Source of the DNA: Holdemania sp. Marseille-P2844
GTDB taxonomy: Bacteria > Bacillota_I > Bacilli_A > Erysipelotrichales > Erysipelotrichaceae
DNA: 64,000 nucleotides
Direction of reading: 5' to 3'
Assembly: GCF_900120005.1 (NCBI RefSeq)
Contig: NZ_LT635447.1
Location: forward strand, 1-64,000
Notes under the pieces: model-generated
The model's database searches: none
Told to the model about the DNA's origin: nothing
Seen by the model: only the letters and a program-made list of their open reading frames with translations
Made by a program: the position numbers and the translations under genes
Shown: in pieces, positions 51,825 to 59,754 of the stretch
How positions within the stretch are numbered: the first letter of the stretch is position 1
Layout of the letters: every line of letters starts with the position of its first letter

Positions 51825-53376
51825 TGACGCTCATCCTCTTTTCCATATATTGAATGCCCTTCGATAAGACAAAGGTCACGACGAAGTAGATCGCGGCAAT
51901 GATGATCAGCGGCTGCCAGGCATAGAACTTCGTGCTCATTAACAGCGTCCGCGTATACATCAGCTCACCGATATAGAAGGTGGAAGCCAGCGAGGTTTCC
52001 TTGATCATCGTGACAAACTCGTTGCCCAGCGCCGGCAGGATATTCTTGACCGCCTGCGGCAGAATGATCTTCATCATCATGTGCCGGTTGGACATGCCCA
52101 GACTCTTGGCCGCTTCGCTCTGGCCCTTGTCGACCGCCTGAATGCCGGAACGGATAATTTCCGCAACATAAGCCGAGCTGTTGAAGACCAGCGCGATGAC
52201 GACGCAGGCATATTTGGACAGGTTCAGCCATGGGAAGGCCATCGGCAAAAAGAAGCGGAAGATATACAGCTGCACGAGAATCGGCGTGCCGCGCAGCACT
52301 TCGACATACACCGCCGTGATGAATTTCAGCAGCGGATTTTTCGACAGCTTGATAATCGCGATCAGCGCGCCGAAGATCGTGCCGAAGAAGACCGTGATTG
52401 CCGCCAGCTTCAAGGTTTCCCACAAGCCGCCCATGAAGATGCCGGAATTCTCCTGGAAGACCTGGATGACGCCCGGCGACTTCTTTGCGACGCCTTCGGA
52501 GCCGTCGAATTCAATGCCCAGCTTGGAAGCCAGCGTCTTGGCTTCGTTTTTCCATTGTTCATACAGCCCCTTTTCGTTGATGTCCGCAATTATGTTGTTG
52601 ATCGCGGCAATCAGCTCCGTTTCGCCTTTTTTAACGGCGAGCACGTTGCCGGCATGCTGATCTTCCAACGTCGTATCGAAGCGCGCATCCGCCAAGATCA
52701 GCGAATTGTCCTTGGATACATAGCCTTTGGCCACGTCGCAGTCGGAAGCCAGCGCATCCACCTTGTTGGTGGTTAAGCTCAGGATGCCGATGTCCATCGA
52801 CGTGATCGTTTCCAGCGTCGCCTGCGGCAGCTGGGTCTGCACATAGTTTTCCTGCAATGAGCCGGCCTGCGCGGCGATCAGTTTCCCATCGAAGCTGGCC
52901 AGATCCGGATACTTCTCCGCATCCGCGCGGCGGATCATCAGCCCCTGACAGGCCGCTTCTCCGGTTTTGTTAAACCCGTCGGATAATTCAAAGGAATCCT
53001 CGCGGTCTTCCTTCCAGCCGAAACCGCTGATCGCCATGTCGCTTTCGCCCAGATCGACTGAGCTGAGCACCATCGCGAAGTCCATCGCCTGAATTTCCAG
53101 CTCAACGCCCAGCTGATCAGCGATGTACTGCGCCATCATGATGTCGGAGCCGACATACTGGTCCTGTCCTTTCCTGGAATCGTCGATAAACTCCTGCGGC
53201 GCAAAGTCCGGCGACGTCGCGACGATCAGTTTGCCCCGCTGCAGGATTTCCTCCAGCCGGTTGGCGGGATTGCCCTGAGCCGGCTGTTCCTCCTCGGCCG
53301 CCAGCGACAATCCAGTTGTGATCCACAGGCAGAAAATCATAACGGCCAGGATCAGCGTGCTCTTCATCTTTCTCAT
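51817..53376 (-). CDS. Amino-acid ABC transporter, substrate-binding protein fused to permease
   Basis: 519 residues from ATG at 53376 ([12 protein letters not shown]), with AGAGGGG upstream. A signal peptide or N-terminal anchor (about 1-26) precedes a type-II amino-acid-binding domain (about 40-290; [37 protein letters not shown]). A HisM/GlnP-type permease follows with [30 protein letters not shown] and the EAA-like loop [12 protein letters not shown]. Fusion keeps the binding protein at the membrane next to the pore. The operon is preceded by a T-box riboswitch. Confidence 0.95.
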   Translation of the reverse strand: MRKMKSTLILAVMIFCLWITTGLSLAAEEEQPAQGNPANRLEEILQRGKLIVATSPDFAPQEFIDDSRKGQDQYVGSDIMMAQYIADQLGVELEIQAMDFAMVLSSVDLGESDMAISGFGWKEDREDSFELSDGFNKTGEAACQGLMIRRADAEKYPDLASFDGKLIAAQAGSLQENYVQTQLPQATLETITSMDIGILSLTTNKVDALASDCDVAKGYVSKDNSLILADARFDTTLEDQHAGNVLAVKKGETELIAAINNIIADINEKGLYEQWKNEAKTLASKLGIEFDGSEGVAKKSPGVIQVFQENSGIFMGGLWETLKLAAITVFFGTIFGALIAIIKLSKNPLLKFITAVYVEVLRGTPILVQLYIFRFFLPMAFPWLNLSKYACVVIALVFNSSAYVAEIIRSGIQAVDKGQSEAAKSLGMSNRHMMMKIILPQAVKNILPALGNEFVTMIKETSLASTFYIGELMYTRTLLMSTKFYAWQPLIIIAAIYFVVTFVLSKGIQYMEKRMSVSD

Positions 53377-53394
53377 ATTACCCCTCTTTTCCAA

Positions 53395-53631
53395 ACAAAA
53401 AAGCCGTTCCTCTATCTAGGAACGACTCACATCGCGGTACCACCCTAGTTGCCGGAACAAAAACATCCGACCCCCTCGTTCGTTAACGCAGACTCACGTT
53501 TCAGACTACTGCTTTCATCTGAACTTCTCCCAGGTGCGCTTCGCTATTGACAGTGCCGCCAAACTTTCACTCTGTTTTGGCTCGCTAATGGATATCTCAA
53601 GCTACTCTCCTGTTCGCTGAATTTTGAATAT
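53395..53631 (-). promoter_or_regulatory. T-box riboswitch, specifier most likely CGC (arginine)
   Basis: The minus-strand leader contains the T-box sequence AGGGTGGTACCGCG (53433-53446) and a terminator CGTTCC/GGAACG followed by six T residues (53397-53424). In stem I the specifier loop has AGTA on the 5' side and GAA-G-CGC-A on the 3' side, so the codon is read as CGC, arginine. The UGGU in the T-box pairs with ACCA of uncharged tRNA. Uncharged tRNA-Arg would favour the antiterminator and transporter expression. If the register were one base off, GCG (Ala) would be the alternative. Confidence 0.93.
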
Positions 53632-53637
53632 GGATTC

Positions 53638-53666
53638 AGTTTAAGCGAAACTGAGACGGTTGTCAA
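53638..53666 (-). promoter_or_regulatory. Sigma-A promoter of the T-box/transporter operon
   Basis: Minus strand TTGACA (53661-53666), 17-bp spacer, TAAACT (53638-53643). The start site falls near 53631, a few bases before T-box stem I. Confidence 0.85.
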
Positions 53667-53756
53667 GACGGAAATCACCTGCTTCGCGATAAAAAGAGAA
53701 ATTTTACATCAATCCATGTAACTTCTTACATTCTTTTTTTATTTGTCCGGCTGCGT

Positions 53757-54749
53757 TTATTTATCATAGATATGGGTGATGTTTTTCAACAGGATGGAAA
53801 GACTGCCGTCAGGATTAGTGATGAATTCCACATGGCTCTGATCGTGCATATAATCAATCGGCAAAACGATCGAAATCCCGCTGTCGGTCACCAGCTTCTG
53901 CTTTTTCAGCTTGGCGTCGTAGGCGGAGCTGGTCACAACCATCCGCTGCTGATCCAGACCACGGTCCTGCAGCTTCGCCTTCGCTTCAAACAGCGTCGAA
54001 GGATCGTCGACGTAGATTTCCTCAAAGACTTCCTCAAGGTTGACTTCTTCCTTTTCCTGCAGCGATTCTGCAACTTTCTGCTTGAACTCGACACGGCGGT
54101 TCATTTCGGTCAGATCGTCGCTGGGATGAATTTCCTGCACGATTTTCTGCGCCGCCTTGATCTTCTCCTTCGGCGTCATTTCAAATTGTTGATTTAGCAG
54201 CAGTTCCGAAAGCGGCGTAAAGCCTTTTTCCTTCTTTTCAATCAGCTGTGTCAGCCCGGTGAACAGATCGGTGCAGAACTCGAAGCTCACCCCGGCCGAC
54301 GCGCCGGGCAGCGTCGTCTGGTATTCGACTAACTCCAGCCGGGTCTGGCGTTCATCCTGGCTGAGATGGTGAATCAGCGAGCTGCGGTAATCCAGAATTC
54401 CGACATATAAGCTTAAATGCCGGTCGATCTCCAGCAGCGCGAACAGAACATCCGCGCTCTGGCCGCCGTTGCTTTGGCGGTAGTTGAACAGCTTTTCCAG
54501 CAGCTGCAGCGTAAACTGGTAAAACGCCTGCCAGTCCGAGGCTTTCAGCACCTCATCCAGCTGGACCCCGCCGATGCTGGCCGTTGTGCTTGTGCGGCAG
54601 TGTTCGCTGCCCGTCAGACGCTGCAGCCGTTTTTCCAGATAGGTATTTAAAAAGTCCGTCGGTTCCAATTCCACCTGCGAAACCACAGGCATCCCCAGAT
54701 TCATATCCAGGCTGTGCAGAATCGCGGTTTTTAATTCGATCGTTTCCAC
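53757..54749 (-). CDS. Nucleoid-associated protein (NdpA/YejK family)
   Basis: 330 residues from GTG at 54749, after AAAGGAGGAATCGC. It has the layout of 37-kDa nucleoid-associated proteins: ETIELKTAILHSLDMN at the N-terminus, a middle FTGLTQLIEKKEKGF region, and a C-terminus with SGISIVLPIDYMHDQSHVEFI and NPDGSLSILLKNI. These proteins bind the chromosome; the role in Gram-positives is poorly known. Monocistronic between the T-box promoter and a small unknown gene. Confidence 0.87.
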   Translation of the reverse strand: METIELKTAILHSLDMNLGMPVVSQVELEPTDFLNTYLEKRLQRLTGSEHCRTSTTASIGGVQLDEVLKASDWQAFYQFTLQLLEKLFNYRQSNGGQSADVLFALLEIDRHLSLYVGILDYRSSLIHHLSQDERQTRLELVEYQTTLPGASAGVSFEFCTDLFTGLTQLIEKKEKGFTPLSELLLNQQFEMTPKEKIKAAQKIVQEIHPSDDLTEMNRRVEFKQKVAESLQEKEEVNLEEVFEEIYVDDPSTLFEAKAKLQDRGLDQQRMVVTSSAYDAKLKKQKLVTDSGISIVLPIDYMHDQSHVEFITNPDGSLSILLKNITHIYDK

Positions 54750-54794
54750 GAGCGATTCCTCCTTTATCCTGGGCTTAGTTTACCTTTTTTTCCG

Positions 54795-54827
54795 CAAAAA
54801 GAAAAGACATCTCGTTTCTGAAATGTC
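54795..54827 (-). terminator. Terminator of the small unknown gene at 54.8-55.2 kb
   Basis: Minus strand: an 8-bp stem with one G-U (54806-54813 with 54820-54827) is followed by TTTTCTTTTT. Confidence 0.8.
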
Positions 54828-54840
54828 CTGCTTCCCCGTT

Positions 54841-55245
54841 TTACAGCTGCGTCATACCGCCGACGGCAGCGATGATTTCCTCGGTGTCCAGCGTGCTGAA
54901 CCGGCTGCGGTTAAACCGGATCGTCTTCGACTGCATATCGACGATGACCGACAGATCCACGTTCATATAGAAACCCTTGACCAGACATGTGCGGATTGAA
55001 TCCTTCGCCAGATCATGCTTGACGATCGCCAGACTTTCCACATCAGTATAGACTGGAATTCCCCGATCTTCCGAATACATCTGAAGTTCTTCCAGACGGA
55101 TATAATCGACGACGAATGCGTCTAAATTCGCAATCCGGTCGGCGTACTCCAATAACTGTAAGGTCGCGTTTTCCTCCGCCATCAGCGGCACGGCATATTC
55201 TTCCACCAGCGTGTTGCCGATGATTTGTGTTTGTTTCTTATTCAT
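54841..55245 (-). CDS. Conserved hypothetical protein
   Basis: 134 residues from ATG at 55245 (MNKKQTQIIGNTL), with GGGTGAG upstream; the 42 codons before it look non-coding and contain a TATAAT promoter box near 55290. The product is mixed alpha/beta with VDYIRLEELQMYSEDRGIPVYTD and an end VGGMTQL. No motif or family is recognised. It is monocistronic with its own terminator. Confidence 0.7.
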   Translation of the reverse strand: MNKKQTQIIGNTLVEEYAVPLMAEENATLQLLEYADRIANLDAFVVDYIRLEELQMYSEDRGIPVYTDVESLAIVKHDLAKDSIRTCLVKGFYMNVDLSVIVDMQSKTIRFNRSRFSTLDTEEIIAAVGGMTQL

Positions 55246-55448
55246 CCTGCTCACCCATCCTGCTCCTTTACTTATCATCATTATACTATGTTTTAGGAAA
55301 AGTGAATATGCTGAATTGAATAATATCCTTATTTTTTTAATTTCGACAATGTTCGACATAGAAATGATCACAGCGCTTACATTTCCGTTATTTTCCTGCT
55401 TATTTAATTATGCTGAAAAGAGTGCCTTTTTCATGCCCGCAGCGATTT

Positions 55449-55478
55449 AAAAAGTCTGGAATCAAACTCGTTCCAGAC
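55449..55478 (-). terminator. Terminator of the peroxiredoxin gene
   Basis: Minus strand: a perfect 8-bp stem GTCTGGAA/TTCCAGAC (55454-55461 and 55471-55478) followed by five T residues. Confidence 0.88.
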
Positions 55479-55519
55479 CGGTTATCCTGATGAAAGTGAC
55501 CGAAATCGAGATTGGAAAT

Positions 55520-55981
55520 TTAATTCTGTCCTTCCAATCCGTCGATGAACGCCAGCACCTGCGCGACGTCCTGATCCGGCTTTACTTTGTCAAAACGCTT
55601 TAAGATGTTTCCCTGCTCGTCGATCACAAACGTCGTACGCGCCACGCCCATCACCTTTTTGCCATACATCATCTTTTCCTGCCAGACGCCATAAGCTTCG
55701 ATCGCGATCCGTTCAGGATCGGAAAGCAGCGTAAAATTCAGGCTTTGCCTGGCGATGAATTTCTGATGGGATGACGCGGAGTCTTTGGAGATGCCGATCA
55801 CCTTGAGATTCCGCGCGGCCAGTTCGGCAAAATGATCGCGATAGCTGCAAGCTTGCTTTGTGCAGCCCGGCGTGCTGTCCTTGGGATAAAAATAGACGAC
55901 GACCTTCTGCCCCAGGAAGTCATGCAGCGCTACTTCGTTGCCCTCGCTGTCGTTCAGTTTGAAATTATATGCTTTTTCCAT
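55520..55981 (-). CDS. bcp: Thioredoxin-dependent peroxiredoxin (Bcp/PrxQ type)
   Basis: 153 residues with GAAAGGACGAACAATC before ATG. The active site is PKDSTPGCTKQAC: peroxidatic Cys40, resolving Cys45 (spacing of four, as in atypical 2-Cys PrxQ). Conserved Arg lies in GVARTTFVID. It reduces hydrogen peroxide and organic hydroperoxides using thioredoxin. Full family length, monocistronic, with terminator. A cytoplasmic protein without signal peptide. Confidence 0.96.
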   Translation of the reverse strand: MEKAYNFKLNDSEGNEVALHDFLGQKVVVYFYPKDSTPGCTKQACSYRDHFAELAARNLKVIGISKDSASSHQKFIARQSLNFTLLSDPERIAIEAYGVWQEKMMYGKKVMGVARTTFVIDEQGNILKRFDKVKPDQDVAQVLAFIDGLEGQN

Positions 55982-56201
55982 GATTGTTCGTCCTTTCTTT
56001 GTTTTTTTATTTTTGTCAGCTTTATCATACCCGTTTTTCCGGTTTCTGCCTACTCTGACGCCCGGATTTTCTGCTTCCTTTACCGTAATCAGAGGATATC
56101 CACGTAAACTTTTGAAGATAAAGAAAGGAATGGGTATCAGGAAAAGGAATATACAGCGAATACTTCATTGAATTTTGCGAAAAGAAAACAAAAGATGATG
56201 A

Positions 56202-56276
56202 TATAATCAACTTGAAAAGACTGCCGATAAAAAGCTGAACTCTAATCCAGTTTTACTTACTGGCTGAGTTGATCGG
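56202..56276 (+). promoter_or_regulatory. Promoter and structured leader of the glycerate kinase gene
   Basis: An extended -10, TGATATAAT (box at 56202-56207), precedes a leader of about 95 bases. The leader has three nested helices: CCGAT/ATCGG (56224-56228 with 56272-56276), AACTC/GAGTT (56238-56242 with 56266-56270) and CCAG/CTGG (56247-56250 with 56260-56263). An alternative pairing AAAGCTG/CAGCTTT (56231-56237 with 56280-56286) would compete with the outer helix. No T tract follows, so translation control near the GGAGG at 56297 is more plausible than termination. Confidence 0.5.
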
Positions 56277-56307
56277 TAACAGCTTTCACTCTAACTGGAG
56301 GTTAACA

Positions 56308-57459
56308 ATGAAAAAAATCATCGTGGCTGCGGATTCCTTCAAAGGTTGTATGTCCAGCAGCGAGATCGGAGCGCACATTCAGACTGTGACGCATGAACTT
56401 CTTCCGGCGGCTGAAGTCACAGTTCTGCCGATTAGCGACGGAGGCGAAGGCTTAGTTGAAGCTGTCGTTAAAAACGGTGGCTTTCTCCGTCAGGAAGGGA
56501 TGTTCTGCGATCCTCAGCGCCAGCCATGGAGCGCAGTCTGGGCCAGGAGGGGATCGGAAGCCGTGATTGAACTGGCTCAATGCAGCGGGCTGGGGTTATG
56601 CCAGCCCCGCAATCCTGCTCTGGCTTCAACCTACGGCACAGGTCTGCAAATCAAAGCGGCTTTAAACGCCGGATGCAAAACGATTTATCTGGGTCTGGGC
56701 GGCAGCGGCACGCATGATGGGGGATGCGGAATCGCGGCGGCTCTGGGCGTACGTTTTTCCCATCAGGGAAAAACCTTTCTGCCTACCGGTTTGACATTGG
56801 ATCAAATCGAAGCGATCGACGTTTCCGGCTGTGAACTGCGAAACTTTGACGCACAGCTGATCTGCCTGTGCGACGTCGCAAATCCATTGTTCGGCAGTAC
56901 CGGGGCAGCCCGGGTGTTCGCCCGGCAGAAAGGCGCAGATGAACGGCTGATCGGCCAGCTGGACCGCAGTACGGAAGCGCTGACGCGCAAAGTGGAAGCC
57001 TGGCAGGCCTGTTCCCTGGCAAATCTGCCGGGATTGGGCGCGGCCGGGGCCTGCGGTCTGATGTTGAAAGGGTTGTTCAACTGTGAAATCCGCAGCGGAC
57101 TAAAACAGCTTTTACAATGGATGCGGCTGGACGAACAGCTGGCGGAAGCGGATCTGATCGTTACCGGCGAAGGCCGGATCGACGCGCAAAGTTTACAAGG
57201 CAAGGTCCCGCTGGGTATCCTTCGTCATGCTCAGCAGGCAAACGTACCGGTTCTGGCGGTATGCGGTCAGCTCGGTATGGCGAAAACAACGCTGCTGGAA
57301 GCTGGATTTTGCGATGTGCTCGTATTGCAGCAGCCGTCCATGAGCGAGCAGGAAAGCATCCTGCACGCCCCACAGCGGCTGCAGGAAGAATGGAGACTCT
57401 GGCTGAAACAGAATTTACCGCGGCAGGAACTGGCTGAAAAATCCGTCAGTGTGTCATAA
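56308..57459 (+). CDS. Glycerate kinase (GarK/GlxK family)
   Basis: 383 residues from ATG at 56308 (MKKIIVAADSFKGCMSS), after TGGAGG; the 13 codons upstream overlap the leader. Family motifs are intact: DSFKG (9-13), SDGGEG (43-48), GGSGTHDGG (131-139), CDVANPL (188-194), GAAGACG (244-250) and TGEGRID (286-292). It phosphorylates D-glycerate to a phosphoglycerate and so feeds glycolysis from glycerate or related sugar acids. The next gene carries a decayed copy of the same enzyme fused to an acetyltransferase. Confidence 0.95.
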   Translation: MKKIIVAADSFKGCMSSSEIGAHIQTVTHELLPAAEVTVLPISDGGEGLVEAVVKNGGFLRQEGMFCDPQRQPWSAVWARRGSEAVIELAQCSGLGLCQPRNPALASTYGTGLQIKAALNAGCKTIYLGLGGSGTHDGGCGIAAALGVRFSHQGKTFLPTGLTLDQIEAIDVSGCELRNFDAQLICLCDVANPLFGSTGAARVFARQKGADERLIGQLDRSTEALTRKVEAWQACSLANLPGLGAAGACGLMLKGLFNCEIRSGLKQLLQWMRLDEQLAEADLIVTGEGRIDAQSLQGKVPLGILRHAQQANVPVLAVCGQLGMAKTTLLEAGFCDVLVLQQPSMSEQESILHAPQRLQEEWRLWLKQNLPRQELAEKSVSVS

Positions 57460-57530
57460 GCGCAGTCAAGAACATTTTCCCGGACATTGGATTATGATAG
57501 AATAAGAAAAAGAGCCAAAAGAGGTATACC

Positions 57531-58928
57531 ATGAAAATCCGTCATTACCCTGCCGCTCAGCGACAGAAAATTCAAGCGCTTTTAGACTTCAGCCGGCGGA
57601 TGCTGCGCACCCAGCGGCAGACCTGCGTTAAAGCGTGCAGCTGGGACGTATCGGAAATTGTCCCCAACAAACCCTTGCCGCCATGGGAAATTTTTGCCGC
57701 GGAGGAGGATGACGGTCAGATCATCGGAGCTTTGGCGCTGGATCCTACCCGCTGGCAAATTGATTTGTTAGCGGTCCTGCAGCACCATCAGGGCGAAGGC
57801 TTATCCAGCGAACTGCTGCATCAGGCCCGCCGGTTCGCGAAAAAACATCATCATTTTGAGCTGCAGGTGATCGTCCTGATGCCCTCGCTGCCATTCTTTT
57901 TGAAAGAAGAATTTACGCTGATGTCCAGCGATCATCATCCGGTCCAGCTGCAGGAACGGTTCTTCATGCGGCAAACGTTGCGGCCGCGGCTGGTGCTGGC
58001 GGCGGAGCCCTTTGACGACGGCTGGGACGCCCGGGCGTTTAATGAGAGCCTGCAGGCGCTCGTACCGATTTCTCAATGCCAGTCGGTTTCCTGCAATCTA
58101 AGCGATGGACAACATGGATATGTCGACGCGCTGATTGGCCAGTCGGTCTGCCAGCGGGTGACCCTGCCCGTTGATCCGGCTTTCCCTGCCCGAAAAATCA
58201 GTTATGCCGTGCGGGGCAACAACGCGATTCTGGAACTTTCCGCGCTCGCTGATGAAACCAGTACCCGGCTTGGCGGTCACCTGATCCTTCATGCCCTCAA
58301 CCAGGGCTGCCGCCGGTTTTATCTGATGCTCAGCAACGCCATACCGCAGGATGGCGGTTTGGGGATGCTGGAAGTGCTGGGCATGAAGTTTGTTTACGAC
58401 GATCTGGGTGAAATCGTCCGGGCAGACGATCAGGAATTGAAGAAAACGCTGCGCGGATTGACGTTCATCGCGCTGTGCGATCCCAAGGATTTATACCGCA
58501 ATGCCCTACCTGCTTCGCCGCTCATTCGCTGGCTGCAGCAAACTTCGTCCGCCGCCGAACCGGGTGCAGGCGCAGGTTATGGGCTGGGCTATACGATTCA
58601 GGTGCTGCTGCGCGGGAAATGTCAGGATGGCGTCGCTGCCTTGATGTCGACGATCGGTTTTCGAGAACGGCTGCGCCATGCGGACGCCTTGCTTTGCTTC
58701 CGCCAGAAATTCCTGTCGCCTTCCTCCTCCAGTTCCCTGCCTCAGGCTGCGGCAATCGCGCATCATGAAGACATGACGACCATCTTAGTGACGCCGGCAA
58801 AGACAAACGCCGCTCAGGCTGAAATTCTGGGCTTTGATCATGTCTTCAATCTGCCGGAAGGACCGTTAAGCGATCAGGATGTTCAAAAGACATTAAGCCG
58901 GATTCTTAACGAGCTGAACGGTTTATAG
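57531..58928 (+). CDS. GNAT acetyltransferase fused to a degenerate glycerate-kinase domain
   Basis: 465 residues with AGAGGT before ATG. Residues 1-150 are GNAT-like; LAVLQHHQGEGLSSELL (80-96) is the acetyl-CoA loop. From about 155 on, the protein follows the preceding glycerate kinase without its active site: SDGQHG (191-196) for SDGGEG, SNAIPQDGG (268-276) for GGSGTHDGG, CDPKDLY (316-322) for CDVANPL, GAGAGYG for GAAGACG, and HADALLCF (383-390) for the TGEGRID region. Hydrophobic patterns and spacing are kept, so it looks like a folded pseudoenzyme, not a decaying gene. It may bind glycerate or partner with the active kinase. Confidence 0.82.
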   Translation: MKIRHYPAAQRQKIQALLDFSRRMLRTQRQTCVKACSWDVSEIVPNKPLPPWEIFAAEEDDGQIIGALALDPTRWQIDLLAVLQHHQGEGLSSELLHQARRFAKKHHHFELQVIVLMPSLPFFLKEEFTLMSSDHHPVQLQERFFMRQTLRPRLVLAAEPFDDGWDARAFNESLQALVPISQCQSVSCNLSDGQHGYVDALIGQSVCQRVTLPVDPAFPARKISYAVRGNNAILELSALADETSTRLGGHLILHALNQGCRRFYLMLSNAIPQDGGLGMLEVLGMKFVYDDLGEIVRADDQELKKTLRGLTFIALCDPKDLYRNALPASPLIRWLQQTSSAAEPGAGAGYGLGYTIQVLLRGKCQDGVAALMSTIGFRERLRHADALLCFRQKFLSPSSSSSLPQAAAIAHHEDMTTILVTPAKTNAAQAEILGFDHVFNLPEGPLSDQDVQKTLSRILNELNGL

Positions 58929-59288
58929 CCGGAATAGCGGTTCAATTTCATGAAATCTCCTTCCATCATGAAGGTGCTGCCCGGGAAACCGGGCATGGGA
59001 TTCACTGACAATGCAATGACGTGGATCAGCCTGACTCTGGATCGTATCGCTGCGTGAAATTTCCGGCAGACTGCGCTCTGTCTCGTTTCGTCACAGATCG
59101 GAAAAGTCGGGAGGTGTCAGGTCCACGGCGATGATCCCCCCGTTTTCAACAGCCCCTTTGCCAGCCAGAATGTCTGGTTCGGTCAGAATCATCAGAATTC
59201 AAACGGTGCCTTCGTTCAATGCTGCTTCGAAGAACTGGTCATAATCGCCGAGGAATCGCCGGGATCGTCCAGATGGACAATCAACAAC
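58929..59288. other. Degraded or non-coding stretch after the GNAT fusion gene
   Basis: About 360 bp with no gene I can support. The plus frame that becomes the LysR remnant is open from about 59058, but shows no clear family match before 59289. On the minus strand a 33-codon frame (beginning near 59194, MILTEPDILAGKGAVENG) looks protein-like without a recognisable relative. The region probably holds decayed genes. Confidence 0.5.
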
Positions 59289-59534
59289 GCGTGCCCAGGG
59301 TGGGAATGTTCTTCGCTTGAAGCGCTGTTGGAAGCCGCGCGGCAAAACCTCGGGGTCACACTCCTGTCTCAGCCGCTGGCCCATCAGAAGATCGAAACCC
59401 GGCGCTTCACCCCCGTGATCGTCAGTGATTTCCGTTTAGAAAATTCTCTGTCGCAGCTTTGTCATAAACAAAAATACAAAACCCCGGCGATGCTCAAACG
59501 CATAAGACTGGCGGAAACGACGGCGCAGGACTGA
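59289..59534 (+). pseudogene. Remnant of a LysR-type regulator (effector-domain C-terminus)
   Basis: The open frame translates to CSSLEALLEAARQNLGVTLL followed by SQPLAHQKIETRRF and ends RLAETTAQD. The SLEALLEAV-x2-GLGVTLLP-like pattern is the last third of LysR effector-binding domains. No start codon with a ribosome binding site and no helix-turn-helix domain precede it. It is best read as the tail of a deleted regulator. Confidence is moderate because only one segment is diagnostic. Confidence 0.5.
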
Positions 59535-59646
59535 CGCAGGATGAAGGCTGAGAACAGCGCCGGGATCCGTGCTTTTCTATTTCATGGACGCCTTTGATGC
59601 CTTTGTTTTTGTGCATCCCTTGATAATGGAAGGGATAAAAACAGAT

Positions 59647-59687
59647 AAAAGCCCCGCGGCTTTCGTTTCTGAAAGAACGGGGCTTTT
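59647..59687. terminator. Bidirectional terminator
   Basis: A 10-bp stem AAAAGCCCCG/CGGGGCTTTT (59647-59656 and 59678-59687) encloses an inner CTTTC/GAAAG hairpin, with T-rich sequence on both outer sides. It serves the flavoprotein gene on the minus strand and any plus-strand transcript. Confidence 0.88.
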
Positions 59688-59754
59688 CATTTTGATTTTC
59701 TTGATCCGTACCGGTTCTCGTTACAGGGAATACCGACGGATTCTAAATTTCTGC

